In this document: positions 16,593-25,353 of the stretch, one piece after another
Layout: every line of letters begins with the position of its first letter
Position numbering within the stretch: position 1 is the stretch's first letter
Source: JADZFO01 sp964512635
Lineage (GTDB): Bacteria > 4484-113 > JAFGCY01
Direction of reading: 5' to 3'
Assembly: GCA_964512635.1 (NCBI GenBank)
Contig: CAZEJB010000001.1
Coordinates: 203,175-267,174 of the forward strand
DNA: 64,000 nt
Made by a program: the position numbers and the translations under genes
The notes under the pieces: model-generated
The model's input: the letters and a program-made list of their open reading frames with translations, nothing else
What the model was told of the DNA's origin: nothing
Database searches by the model: none

Positions 16593-18470
16593 ATGAGCCG
16601 ACACATCCTGAACTGCCTGACCCTTAGCCTTTTCCTGTTCCTGCTGGGCCTCAACGCCTGCAGCCAGAGCAGCAACCCTTCCGGTCTCGACGCGGGGCTG
16701 TCGGAGGCCCCCGGCGGGTTGATCCTGCCCGCGCCAAACACCCTCCCGCGAGTCACCGCCAGCCTGCACACCTATGAGCGCGGCACTAACCATACCGGGC
16801 CGGACAGCGTCGGCAACCTGGAAGACCTCGGCCTCGATGTCCGGATGACGCCTAACTCTGACGGCAATGGCGTCGACGGCCTGGCCTATGCCGGCTTCGT
16901 TCTGGCTGCCCAGAACTACGAAGGAGCGCCAACGCTGGACCTCTACTGGAGCGATGAGCCCGACAGCCATGAGGATGTTTATGTCGCCCTGTCCAACGGC
17001 GTCACGAATCGCTGGGAGTGGCACCAGTTTGACGAGAACTACAGCACACCAATCCCAGCGGACCTTAGCGACTATCAGGGCGAGGCCGGCTTTATCCGCG
17101 TCGTGGTGGTTCTGACCGGCACCGCCGCCGGCCAGCTCGGCGTTGTGCGCCTCGGCGGTGACGCGCCACCGATCGTCAAGCTCACCACTGGCGGCAGTTT
17201 TGGCGACCCGCCGATTGCTGTCAACTTTAACGCATCTGAGAGCTACGATGCAGATGGTTCAATCGTCAGCTATGAATGGGACCCGGAGGGTGACGGCACC
17301 TTCGAGCTCGGCGAGCTGACCGGGCTGTTTGTCCATCAGTACAACGACCCCGGACAATACCAGGCCAAGCTGCGCGTCACCGACAATGAAGGCAACGTGA
17401 CCATCGTTAACAACTTTGTTGTTGCGTCCACCGCCTTCTTTTCTGACGAATTCGAAGATAACGACACACCTCAGACGCCTAACCTGCTTCCCAGCGGAAC
17501 CTTCAGCAATTTCCGGGGGGACGTCGGGCCTGACGGTCCGCATGATGGCGACAACACGGACTATTTCCTGCTGGACGTGAACCAGACTGCCTTTGTCCAG
17601 ATGGTACTGACCTATATCCTGGCGGATGCGGACGTCAATGTACAGATCTACAAGATGGTGGATGGGGTCCCTGAGTCCTACCTGATCAGGAACGCGAATA
17701 ACGACAATGATGAGACCGCCGACATGAGCCTCTACCCCGGGCAGTACCTCTTTGAGATCTACAACAAGGATGCTATCGACGGCCTCAATAAGACCTCCAC
17801 CTATGACCTGGCCCTGACCTACACCTACACCACGCCGCCAACGCCAAAGCTGGTTGCCGACCCGGATGCTGGCGATGTGCCCTGGCCAATCCTGCTCGAT
17901 AGCAGCGCTTCGTTTGATGACTCAAGCATCGCAAGCTATGCCTTCGACCTTTACGGCGACGGACATTTTGAGGTCATCAATGGTGACGCCGGAAGCATCG
18001 AGGAGTTTCTGGTCAAGCGTCCCGGTCACTTCCGGCCGGCCCTGCGGGTGACCGACAACGACGGCTTTGAGGTCATTACCACCACTGAGATATTCAGCAG
18101 CGGTCCGAGCGATGAACTCGAGCCCAACGACAGCACCGATGAGGCCCAGACCCTTCCGGCCCTGCCCTTCATCGACTTCCACGGTGATATCGGTGGTGAC
18201 GCTGACAATGACGATACTTATGATTCCTTCAAGTTCAACATTGATCAGGCTGGTACTCAGCTGGCCTTCCATATCGTCTATGACCCGGCCCTGGGCCACC
18301 CCGAACTGAGGTTGTACGACGGCCAGGGAAACCTGATAACCGACTCGAACACTGACGATGGCCAGGAGGACATCCTGTACGACTTCGCCGAGGCCGGTGA
18401 TTATCAGGTTGCCGTCTTTGTTGGCACCGGTGCCGCCAGCTATCTCTTCAGCGGCGAGGTCGTGCCCTAG
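16593..18470 (+). CDS. Surface lipoprotein with PKD and PPC domains
   Basis: 625 aa. A signal ending in lipobox LGLNAC (Cys about 23) predicts lipid anchoring. After a beta-rich N-terminal region come two PKD-type Ig domains (about 190-275, with FNASESYDADGSIVSYEWD and YQAKLRVTDNEGNV; and about 415-505, with SSASFDDSSIASYAFDLYGD and FRPALRVTDNDGFEV), each followed by a pre-peptidase C-terminal-like domain opened by DEFEDNDTPQ or DELEPNDSTDEAQT and rich in Asp, as in calcium-binding PPC domains. No protease domain is seen. A role in surface binding or matrix display is inferred. An AAGGA ribosome site precedes the ATG. Confidence 0.85.
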   Translation: MSRHILNCLTLSLFLFLLGLNACSQSSNPSGLDAGLSEAPGGLILPAPNTLPRVTASLHTYERGTNHTGPDSVGNLEDLGLDVRMTPNSDGNGVDGLAYAGFVLAAQNYEGAPTLDLYWSDEPDSHEDVYVALSNGVTNRWEWHQFDENYSTPIPADLSDYQGEAGFIRVVVVLTGTAAGQLGVVRLGGDAPPIVKLTTGGSFGDPPIAVNFNASESYDADGSIVSYEWDPEGDGTFELGELTGLFVHQYNDPGQYQAKLRVTDNEGNVTIVNNFVVASTAFFSDEFEDNDTPQTPNLLPSGTFSNFRGDVGPDGPHDGDNTDYFLLDVNQTAFVQMVLTYILADADVNVQIYKMVDGVPESYLIRNANNDNDETADMSLYPGQYLFEIYNKDAIDGLNKTSTYDLALTYTYTTPPTPKLVADPDAGDVPWPILLDSSASFDDSSIASYAFDLYGDGHFEVINGDAGSIEEFLVKRPGHFRPALRVTDNDGFEVITTTEIFSSGPSDELEPNDSTDEAQTLPALPFIDFHGDIGGDADNDDTYDSFKFNIDQAGTQLAFHIVYDPALGHPELRLYDGQGNLITDSNTDDGQEDILYDFAEAGDYQVAVFVGTGAASYLFSGEVVP

Positions 18471-18555
18471 TGATCTTCACGGCAGTACCAGCACTGAGCA
18501 AGATACCAGACAGTGTTGAGTACGGCACGCGGGATGTTATAAGATATTGCAGTAG

Positions 18556-19665
18556 ATGCAGTTAACCGAGGCCATCGAGCAGTTCTGCGCGCACATGTTC
18601 AGCGCCCGGGGCCGAGCGCAGCTCAGCGTGGAAGCCTACCGGCGCGACCTGCTGCAGTTCGCTGAACTAGCTTTCCCCGTAGGGGCCGAGCTTGTCTCGG
18701 CCCGTCCAGCTCGTGTAGGTGGGAGTCCTGACTCGCCCTCTTCAAGGTGTGTAGTGGCGAGTCTTGACTCGCCTTCTCCCATGTCTGCAGAAGGCCGGTC
18801 AGGACCGGCCACTAAGAGTCAGGCGGGTCAAGACCCGCCCCTACACACTCTGGACCGCGACGCCGTCCTGCGCTGGACCCTCGCCCTTTCAGAGCGCGGG
18901 ATGAGCCCGCGCAGCCGGGGCAGGAAGCTGTCGGCGCTGAAGAGCTTCGTCGCCTGGGCCATGGAGTACCAGCTCATGAGCGCCGACCCGGTGCCCAGGG
19001 AACTGGCCCCGCCGCGCTCGCTGTATCTGCCGCATGCCCTCAGCGAAGAGGAAGTGCTGGCGATACTGGAGGCGGTCTCCGGTCCGGCAGCCGAAGCGCC
19101 AGCTGCCGGTGAAGATGGCGAGGCAGCGGAAGACAATGACACAGGGACACCACCCGTCGCCGGCCGTCTGCGCGACCGGGCGATGCTGGAAGTGCTTTAC
19201 GCCTCCGGGATGCGGGTCAGCGAGCTGACTGGCCTGCGGTTGCAGGACCTGCATCTGGGCGAGGGCTTCGCGCTGGTCACCGGTAAGGGCTCCAAGCAGC
19301 GGCTCGTACCGCTGGGCGGGCCGGCGATCGAGGCCTTGCAGCGCTGGCTGGCCGGCGGACGCAGTGCCATCTGCCCGCGCAGCATGATCCACGACGAGGT
19401 CTTTCTCAGCCGCCGCGGACCCATCAGCCGCAGCCAGGTCTTCCGGCTGATCAAGGGCTACGCCGCCGCGGCCGGGATCAAGAGCAAGGTCAGCCCACAC
19501 ACCTTCCGCCACTCCTGCGCCAGCCACATGCTGGCCCACGGCGCCGACCTGCGCCTGGTGCAGGAACTGCTGGGCCACAGCGCGCTGAGCACGACCCAGG
19601 TGTATACGCATATCGAGAAAAGCCGCCTGCGCAGCGTCTACGACCAGACCCATCCTCTGGCGTGA
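18556..19665 (+). CDS. xerC: Tyrosine recombinase XerC/XerD-type, with in-frame repeat insertion
   Basis: 369 aa versus about 300 usually. Xer recombinases resolve chromosome dimers at dif. The catalytic set is complete: R220 (YASGMRVSEL), K244 (TGKGSKQRLVPL), H315 and R318 (SPHTFRHSCASHML), H341 (LLGHSALSTT) and Y350. The N-terminal SAM-like domain is split: LSVEAYRRDLLQFAELAF and LDRDAVLRWTLALSERGMSPRSRGRKLSALKSF flank about 56 residues (41-96) encoded by a block of palindromic repeats (18675-18846). A second, acidic insertion (about 178-200) precedes GRLRDRAML. No adjacent phage genes suggest an integrase. Confidence 0.88.
   Translation: MQLTEAIEQFCAHMFSARGRAQLSVEAYRRDLLQFAELAFPVGAELVSARPARVGGSPDSPSSRCVVASLDSPSPMSAEGRSGPATKSQAGQDPPLHTLDRDAVLRWTLALSERGMSPRSRGRKLSALKSFVAWAMEYQLMSADPVPRELAPPRSLYLPHALSEEEVLAILEAVSGPAAEAPAAGEDGEAAEDNDTGTPPVAGRLRDRAMLEVLYASGMRVSELTGLRLQDLHLGEGFALVTGKGSKQRLVPLGGPAIEALQRWLAGGRSAICPRSMIHDEVFLSRRGPISRSQVFRLIKGYAAAAGIKSKVSPHTFRHSCASHMLAHGADLRLVQELLGHSALSTTQVYTHIEKSRLRSVYDQTHPLA
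18675..18846. repeat. Block of four palindromes within xerC
   Basis: Four hairpins in a row: GGGCCGAG/CTCGGCCC (18683-18703, 5-base loop), GGCGAGTC/GACTCGCC (18756-18773), GGCCGGTC/GACCGGCC (18793-18810) and GGCGGGTC/GACCCGCC (18822-18839), the last three with 2-base loops. Flanks are TAGGGGC-like at one end and GCCCCTACA at the other, the outer sequence seen on intergenic copies. The block keeps the xerC frame open. Confidence 0.85.
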
Positions 19666-19743
19666 TGGAGCTCGGGACTGTGTCCCGTAACTTCTGCTAA
19701 CAGACCGATTATCAAAGAGAATGGGACATTGTCCCGCGCTTCC

Positions 19744-20109
19744 TTAAGAGCGCTGCTCGACAAACAGCATGTTGCCCTCGGGGTCCCAGAAGTCGACGAC
19801 CGACACACCCGGCGCGGGGCTGCGCAGCTCGCCGCAATTCACGCCGCGCTCGATGAGCCAGTCGCGGGTCGCGGCAGCATCGCCGACCGTGAAGCCCCAG
19901 CGCGTTTCGCCGGCCACCCGCGGATCGCGTCCGCCGCCATGCAGCGCCATCGTGCAGGCACCGGTGTTGAACGTTACCCAGAATTCCTGGCTGTAATCAT
20001 CCTTGTCTGCGGGCCAGGTGATGCTCAGGCCAAGCTGGTCGCGGTAGAAGGCGACCATGGCCGCCATGTCGGTGACATGAACAATGATCTCGCTTAGGTT
20101 TCCTAACAC
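19744..20109 (-). CDS. VOC (glyoxalase/bleomycin-resistance) superfamily protein
   Basis: 121 aa, a single vicinal-oxygen-chelate domain of two beta-alpha-beta-beta-beta units: LSEIIVHVTDMAAMVAFYRDQLGL opens the first and WGFTVGDAAATRDWLIERGV the second, ending in FWDPEGNMLFVEQ, where the Glu usually helps bind metal. The substrate is unknown. It is the last gene of the minus-strand run SRPBCC, ankyrin, SRPBCC, ArsR, VOC, 50 bases after the ArsR gene, so it may be controlled by that regulator. Confidence 0.87.
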   Translation of the reverse strand: MLGNLSEIIVHVTDMAAMVAFYRDQLGLSITWPADKDDYSQEFWVTFNTGACTMALHGGGRDPRVAGETRWGFTVGDAAATRDWLIERGVNCGELRSPAPGVSVVDFWDPEGNMLFVEQRS

Positions 20110-20159
20110 TTACAGCCTCCCGCCTAACCCTTGCAGCCCAGTCGGGCAAGCTTAGTGTA

Positions 20160-20531
20160 CTAAGGGCATTCAGGCGCCGTTTCCGGCTCATCCTCCACCA
20201 GGCGGGCCAGCAGATCGAGCTTGTCGTTCCAGAACTGTTCATAGCAGCGTACCCACTCCTGCACTTCGCGAAGCGGCAGCGGGTTGACGCGCAGCCAATG
20301 TTCACGTCCCCTGGTCTCGCCTTGCAGCAGCTGGGCCTCACGCAGCACCCGGAGATGGCGGCTGACTGCCGGCCGGCTGATGGTGCTGAAGTGCGCCGCG
20401 ATGTCGCCCGCCCGCAGTGGCCCTCGCCGCGCCAGCAGGTCAATGATCTCGCGGCGGGTGCCATCGGAAACGGCCTTGTAGGTGCCGTCGGGGTCGCGGC
20501 GGGCCGGGGGCCGCTTCTGTGCCTGCGCCAT
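20160..20531 (-). CDS. ArsR-family winged-helix regulator
   Basis: 123 aa. It has the ArsR-type helix-turn-helix: VSDGTRREIIDLLARRGPLRAGDIAAHFSTISRPAVSRHLRVLREAQLL, then the wing ETRGREHWLRVN. No metal-binding ELCVCDL motif is present; this is the SRPBCC-linked subtype in which an ArsR regulator and AHSA1-like proteins are cotranscribed. Its ATG overlaps the TGA of the upstream SRPBCC gene by one base (TGATG), indicating coupling. Confidence 0.92.
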   Translation of the reverse strand: MAQAQKRPPARRDPDGTYKAVSDGTRREIIDLLARRGPLRAGDIAAHFSTISRPAVSRHLRVLREAQLLQGETRGREHWLRVNPLPLREVQEWVRCYEQFWNDKLDLLARLVEDEPETAPECP

Positions 20532-21040
20532 CAGTCCAGCCCTCCCCCATCGCTCGACACCTTGCCGCCGGCCTGGTCATCAAGGCTGCTCATGTAACCC
20601 GACGCCACCCAGCAGTGGTGATAGACCTGATAGCTGATCGCCGCGCTCTCGCCGAGCGCAGCAAAACCGCAGTGGACCAGGGTCACCCGGCAGCCACTCT
20701 CTGCCGGTTCGAGTTCGAGGCTGAGCAGGGTGTCCTGCGGCCACATCCAGCCGTTTTCGCGCATCACGCGCCAGGTCATGCTGAGACGCTGCTGGGCCTC
20801 CAGCTCGGTCACCCGGCCCCAGATGATGATCCGCTCGCCGGGTCCGGCATCGGCATCCCGCAGCATCCGGCCGCCAGGCTCGGGCTGGAAGAGGTGCATC
20901 CCCATCCACTGCCGCATCCCGGCTTCACTGGCGATCAGGCGCCAGACGCGCTGCGGGCTGGCGCGCAGCAGTCGGACCACTCGTACTTCGTCAACGGGCT
21001 TCGATAAGTCTATGTTGCCGCCGGCCACCGAACCGCTCAC
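20531..21040 (-). CDS. SRPBCC/AHSA1-like protein
   Basis: 169 aa. START/Bet v1-fold ligand-binding domain of the AHSA1 group: VRVVRLLRASPQRVWRLIAS, MRQWMGMHLFQPEPGGRML, ERIIIWGRVTELEAQQRLSMTW and GCRVTLVHCGF follow the usual order. The ligand is unknown. It starts within the stop of the ankyrin gene (ATGA overlap) and runs into the ArsR gene (TGATG). A second SRPBCC gene heads the same operon. Confidence 0.88.
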   Translation of the reverse strand: MSGSVAGGNIDLSKPVDEVRVVRLLRASPQRVWRLIASEAGMRQWMGMHLFQPEPGGRMLRDADAGPGERIIIWGRVTELEAQQRLSMTWRVMRENGWMWPQDTLLSLELEPAESGCRVTLVHCGFAALGESAAISYQVYHHCWVASGYMSSLDDQAGGKVSSDGGGLD

Positions 21041-21774
21041 TGGCCCGCCTCAGCCTTCGGAGGACTGGGTACCGCGCCGGCATCGCGCAGGACCTGCTCA
21101 ACACCCGTGCTGCCCCGGGCAATGGCCGAGTCCAGCGGAGTGTGGCCCTTGAAGTTGGTTGCTCCGAGTCCGGCTCCCTGGGCCAGCAGCCACTGGGCGA
21201 TCTCAACATTGTCAAACTCCGCCGCGCTGTGCAGCGCGAAGTCGAAGTCCTGCGCCCCGCCGCGTTTGGCCAGCAGCTCGCAGACCGCGACCTTGCCGCT
21301 GTGGGCGGCGTGGTACATCAGCGGAAGACCATGCGCCCCCGGCTGGGTGACCAGTTCCGGCTTTGCATCAAGGAAGGCTTCGACTGCCTGCAGCATTCCA
21401 AGCATGGCTGCCGCCTGGATCTTGAAGCGCGCGCCGCGTCCCAGCAGGTAGTCGGCGATCTCAGGGTTGCCGACATGCGAAGCGGCTTCAATCGGCGCTT
21501 CGTCGAACTCCAGCAGCCGCACCTGAACCAGCCGTGGCTCAGCGGCAAGCTGCTGCTTGACCACATCCAGATCAAAGTGCGAGGGGAAGACCATGCCTTT
21601 GATCTGCTCCTGGCTGATGCCATCCGGAGCTTCAATGGCGGCCCAGCGCGCATCATCATCCAGTGGTAGTGTTGCCGTCATTCCAGCCTCCGCCCGGCCC
21701 ATGCCGGGAAGCAGCACTGCGCCCAGCCCCAGCGCGCCTGCCGCAGTGATGAAGTCACGTCGATTCTGTTTCAA
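21037..21774 (-). CDS. Tat-exported ankyrin-repeat protein
   Basis: 245 aa. The N-terminus is a twin-arginine signal: NRRDFITAAGALGLGAVLLPG with an AEA-type cleavage site near residue 30. The rest holds four or five ankyrin repeats (EAPIEAASHVGNPEIADYLL, GLPLMYHAAHSGKVAVCELL, ALHSAAEFDNVEIAQWLL, GHTPLDSAIARGSTGVEQVL). Ankyrin repeats bind proteins, and export by Tat means it folds before leaving the cytoplasm. Its place between two SRPBCC genes and an ArsR regulator is unusual. Confidence 0.87.
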   Translation of the reverse strand: MKQNRRDFITAAGALGLGAVLLPGMGRAEAGMTATLPLDDDARWAAIEAPDGISQEQIKGMVFPSHFDLDVVKQQLAAEPRLVQVRLLEFDEAPIEAASHVGNPEIADYLLGRGARFKIQAAAMLGMLQAVEAFLDAKPELVTQPGAHGLPLMYHAAHSGKVAVCELLAKRGGAQDFDFALHSAAEFDNVEIAQWLLAQGAGLGATNFKGHTPLDSAIARGSTGVEQVLRDAGAVPSPPKAEAGQ

Positions 21775-21883
21775 AGTACGCTCCTTTCAGCCCGTAAAAA
21801 CCTGCTTAGCTGGCGGGTCTTCAGCCCGCTTCTGTTATCCGCAGCCCCAATCCGGCCGATAACCCGTGGCCAAAAGAGCAGTG

Positions 21884-22351
21884 CTACTGTTCGCACATCT
21901 TCGCCAGCTCCTCGAGATCGTTGAGGCTGGCCCAGCCTTCGCTGTAGCCCTTGAATTCCTCGTCGGCGTTTGGCAAGGCCTCAAAGCCGCTGTGCTCAAG
22001 AGTAACCAGAGTGCCGCCCTCCTGCTGCTCAAGCTGCACTGAAACCAGGGTCGCTGCCGGCCAGGCCTGCAGCGTGCCGGTGTTGAACTCCTGCCAGGTA
22101 AAGCTCAGCTCCTGGCCCGGCTCGAAACGCTGCACCGTGCCCCACATCACCCAGCGGGTTTCCCCATGCTGAACATCAAACAGTATCCGGCCGCCGGCCT
22201 TAGGTTCATAAGTCTTCGGCCCCAGCCAGGCCTTGAGCCCCGCTTCAGAGCTGATCTGCTCCCAGACCCTCTCGGGCGAGGCGCGGATCAGTCGCTGCAG
22301 ACGGACAATCCGCGCCGCTGCGTCGTCAAGCTGCTGTACTGCTGTACTCAT
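21884..22351 (-). CDS. SRPBCC/AHSA1-like protein, first gene of operon
   Basis: 155 aa, paralogous to 20531-21040: IVRLQRLIRASPERVWEQISSEAGLKAWLG, PKAGGRILFDV, TRWVMWGTVQRFEPGQELSFTW, GTLVTLEHSGFEAL. It heads the operon, 109 bases before the ankyrin gene. The ligand is unknown; such proteins linked to ArsR regulators are sometimes stress- or xenobiotic-related, but nothing here decides it. Confidence 0.88.
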   Translation of the reverse strand: MSTAVQQLDDAAARIVRLQRLIRASPERVWEQISSEAGLKAWLGPKTYEPKAGGRILFDVQHGETRWVMWGTVQRFEPGQELSFTWQEFNTGTLQAWPAATLVSVQLEQQEGGTLVTLEHSGFEALPNADEEFKGYSEGWASLNDLEELAKMCEQ

Positions 22352-22482
22352 AGAGCCCCCTGGAAATGCGTAACTGAAGTGTTACATATCCTTGGACACA
22401 GGTCAAGTCCCAAAGGTCACTGTGCTTTTTCATTTCGATATCCTGATCTTGCCGTCAACCATGCAGCCCGGCAGCCCAACCA

Positions 22483-23064
22483 TCACAGCTGAAAGTCCTC
22501 CGGCCGGTCAAAGCTCACTGGCCGGGTCCTGGCCGATCTGGGACGGCGGGCGGCTGCGGCGCAGAGCACGGCGCAGGCCGACCAGAGCCCCAGGCTGAGC
22601 AGCAGCAGCTGGCAGAGCAGTACCAGCCCGGCCTTCAGGCTGATCCCTGAGCCGTAGAGCGAGTAGCTCGGATCAAAGCGCCCACCCCGTCGAAAGCTGC
22701 CGAAGGGGTCGATCTCAATCGGGTAGACATCCGGCTGGGCATGCAGCAGAGCAGCGTTGAGCACTGTCAGCTGGTCCGAGCCGAGCACCTCGTTCAGCTC
22801 ATAACTGGAGCCGACATAGGTGGAACCCATGCTCAGCGCGCCCAGCAGCAGCGGCAGGATCAGCAGCAGTCCCAGCGCGCTGAACTGAAACACCGCCAGC
22901 AGGCCGCCATCGGACTGCCGGGCCGGGCCTTCGCTGGCCGAGCTGGACCACCACAGGGCAAACTGCAGCATCAGCAGCAGCAACAGCCCGCCCAGCAGCG
23001 CCTGAGCACCAAGGGGGAGGTGCAGCCAGTTGCCGCGGTCGCCGAAGACCGGCAGATAAGTCAC
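22483..23064 (-). CDS. ABC-2-like permease, C-terminal part after an in-frame TAG
   Basis: 193 aa if started at GTG 23064. Three hydrophobic segments (LLGGLLLLLMLQFALWW, ALGLLLILPLLLGALSM, AGLVLLCQLLLLSLGLWSACAVL) and a hydrophilic tail. It is in the same frame as 23101-23676 and separated from it only by a TAG at 23101-23103 and 12 sense codons, with no ribosome site for the GTG. One base change (TAG to CAG) would give a single protein of about 397 aa. Confidence 0.5.
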   Translation of the reverse strand: MTYLPVFGDRGNWLHLPLGAQALLGGLLLLLMLQFALWWSSSASEGPARQSDGGLLAVFQFSALGLLLILPLLLGALSMGSTYVGSSYELNEVLGSDQLTVLNAALLHAQPDVYPIEIDPFGSFRRGGRFDPSYSLYGSGISLKAGLVLLCQLLLLSLGLWSACAVLCAAAARRPRSARTRPVSFDRPEDFQL

Positions 23065-23100
23065 CGAGCTGTAAGCATTCCACTGCGAGACCAGAGTTGC

Positions 23101-23676
23101 CTACAGCGCCAGCAGCGCCGGCAGATACGGCGCCAGCAGGCTGTGGCGCAGCGCCAGCAGCAGACAGGCCGCCGCCAGGGCAAAGTGCGGCAGCCGCAGG
23201 TTCGACAGCACCAGGTTGGCCCAGAACAGCGGCTGACGCAGCTGGCCTTCGGCATCCACTGCCGCCAGGATGTAGCACACCAGCCCCAGCACCAGGGGCA
23301 GAGCCAGCAGCAGCCCCGAGAGCAGGCAGCCCAGCACCGCCCGCCAGGCGTCCAGCGGCGTGTTCAGCCACAACGGCGGGCGGTCCAGTCCTTCGCCGCG
23401 CCGCAGTCCGGCCAGGCCGATGCTGCCCGGCTCCAGGGCCAGAGGGCTCATCGACTGGGCCAGGATCAGATAGACCATAAAATTCCCACACAGGATGATC
23501 AGCTCTTCGCTGAGGCTGCCGCCGCTCAGCCAGGGCAGCCAGATTCCAAACTCATGCCGCAGCAGCGCCAGACCGCCCCAGAGCAGCAGCGCCGGCAGCC
23601 AGGAACGCCACCAGCTGCGCCGGTAGCGCCGCAGAAAGAGCGTGAAGTGTGGCAGTTCAAGACCCATCGCCTCCAT
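23101..23676 (-). CDS. ABC-2-like permease, N-terminal part ending at an in-frame TAG
   Basis: 191 aa with an amphipathic start (HFTLFLRRYRRSWWRSW) and several hydrophobic helices; LNTPLDAWRAVLGCLLSGLLLALPLVLGL resembles the LPls-x-E-x-xxGK region of ABC-2 permeases. No ABC ATPase is adjacent; the nearest (47995) is 24 kb away. The split by a TAG could be a real nonsense mutation, a sequencing error or readthrough. The gene is divergent from tryptophan dioxygenase. Confidence 0.55.
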   Translation of the reverse strand: MEAMGLELPHFTLFLRRYRRSWWRSWLPALLLWGGLALLRHEFGIWLPWLSGGSLSEELIILCGNFMVYLILAQSMSPLALEPGSIGLAGLRRGEGLDRPPLWLNTPLDAWRAVLGCLLSGLLLALPLVLGLVCYILAAVDAEGQLRQPLFWANLVLSNLRLPHFALAAACLLLALRHSLLAPYLPALLAL

Positions 23677-23816
23677 CTTAGACGCACTCGTCGGGCCGGA
23701 TGTCTCTGCCGCGGGCCTGATTGTCGCAATCCCGCCGTCCTCCGCTGTTGCCAGCTGCGGCTGGTCGCTAAAATCTCTGCACCGCCGGGCCGCAGGTCAC
23801 GGCGCAGGAGGAGCAG

Positions 23817-24554
23817 TTGGACCGCGAGTATTTCTACAGCATCATCAACGGCAAGGGCGTCAAGGACTATGAGGTCTACCTCAACACCCAGCACCTGCTG
23901 ACCAGCCAGAAGCACTTTGCCGACTTTGTGAACCATGACGAGCTGATGTTCCAGATCGTCCACCAGAGCGAGGAGCTGTGGATGAAGCTGATCGCCTGGA
24001 CCCTGCTGGAGATCGACGAATGGATGGAGAAGCGGGACACCAACCGCGTCATCACCCTCTTTGGCCGCGTGAACAAGATCCAGCATCTGATGACCGACCA
24101 TCTTGAGATCCTTGAGACGATGAGCCCCAAGGAGTACCAGCAGATCCGGCTGCAGCTCGGCAACGGCTCGGGCCAGGAGAGCCCCGGCTTCAACACCCTG
24201 CTGCAGATGTTCCAGCCGCTCTGGGAGAGCTTTGTTAAGCACTACCTCGAACCCGGCGGCCTGAGCATCGAGGCGATCTATGACAGCCAGTACAGCCACG
24301 GCGACGCTTATATGGTGGCCGAGTGCCTGGCGGAGTTCGACGAGCAGTTCCAGAAGTTCCGCTTCCACCACATCCAGCTGATCCATCGCTCCATCGGCCT
24401 GCATGCCAAAAGCCTCAAGGGCCGCTCCGTCGACCTGCTGGAGGAGGGCATGAAGATGAAGTTCTTCCCCGAGCTGTGGGAAATCCGCCACCAGATGACC
24501 GACACCTGGGGCGGCGAGTACGGCGTAGTCCGGGACAGCATCGCCCCGCACTAG
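23817..24554 (+). CDS. kynA: Tryptophan 2,3-dioxygenase
   Basis: 245 aa, somewhat short for TDO. It would open the indole ring of tryptophan to N-formylkynurenine using haem and O2. Family hallmarks are YEVYLNTQHLLTSQKHFADFVNHDELMFQIVHQSEELWMKL, FGRVNKIQHLMTDHLEILETM, FRFHHIQLIHRSIG (haem-side His region) and the C-terminal TWGGEYGVVRD. It starts at TTG 23817 with a strong AGGAGGAG site; no in-frame ATG fits. A kynureninase-type gene lies 2.65 kb downstream on the same strand with repeats between. Confidence 0.87.
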   Translation: MDREYFYSIINGKGVKDYEVYLNTQHLLTSQKHFADFVNHDELMFQIVHQSEELWMKLIAWTLLEIDEWMEKRDTNRVITLFGRVNKIQHLMTDHLEILETMSPKEYQQIRLQLGNGSGQESPGFNTLLQMFQPLWESFVKHYLEPGGLSIEAIYDSQYSHGDAYMVAECLAEFDEQFQKFRFHHIQLIHRSIGLHAKSLKGRSVDLLEEGMKMKFFPELWEIRHQMTDTWGGEYGVVRDSIAPH

Positions 24555-25353
24555 GCCCGCAGCGCCGACAGCAGGCCCTGGCGGCAGTTGCAGGACTTTG
24601 CAGTTATTCAGCGACCCTGGCAGTCCCGCCGCCGCCGGGCCTTTAACTTTCCCCCCCCAAAACGGACGTGGATTACAACTTTCAGCGCGGCGCGCTCTCC
24701 GCCGGACTTTTAACTTTCGAGCCCCGTTTTGGACGTCAGATTTGTTTTTCAAGGCAGCGCGGCGGGGAGTTTTAACCTGTGAGGTCGATTTCGCACCGAA
24801 AAGAGGCAGTTTGCATTTTTCAAAAGCGCCGTAGCCGGGACCTTGCTGCGCCACCGCCGGCAGCCGGGAGGACAGCCGTGCCGGATCGGATGGGAACGGA
24901 TGGAAAGCGCGCGCCCAGGGGAGCAGTTGCGCGTGAGTACAAGTATTTACAAACAGCATGGACCTGGCGCAGAACACGGCGCGTATGGATACCCTGACGG
25001 CGTCGCTTTTATTTTACTGGTATCCACATAATATTGCTTTGGGTTAACTGCAGTAGGGTTTGTCCCCACCCGGCATAGCGGCCGGAGGTACTCGAGCCTT
25101 CGCGCCTTCGTGTCCCATTTGGAGGATGATTTCGACCATCAAGACACGAAGGACACAAAGAAAACCGCGGCCCGGAATATGGCCCTTTGTCGGAGCGCGG
25201 CCACCCTGGCCGCATCTGCTGGGGAGCGCAGACTTTAGTCTGCATCTTCATGGGGCGCCGGCATCCTGCCAGCAGTTTCTATTGAAGGGGCGGCGCACAG
25301 TCGCCGCCCGTCTTGTGGGCCCGCATGGCAGTACGGGCACTCCCTTGCCCGGC
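24555..25353. repeat. Gene-free repeat-rich stretch
   Basis: No convincing gene. 24641-24780 carries CTTTAACTTTC, GGATTACAACTTTC, GGACTTTTAACTTTC and GGAGTTTTAACCTGT, the inverse of the TTAAATCCG elements at 13.4-13.6 kb, and an 8-C run at 24651-24658. Near 25138 is a GACACGAAGGACACAAAG repeat. From 25193 come GGAGCGCGGCCACCCTGGCC, GCGCAGACTTTAGTCTGC and GGGGCGGCGCACAGTCGCC, all palindromic. Confidence 0.55.

Noticed and set aside
18556..19665. XerC-like gene as integrase of a mobile island
   Set aside because: No phage, relaxase or cargo genes and no att-like repeats next to it; the sequence fits a chromosomal Xer recombinase.
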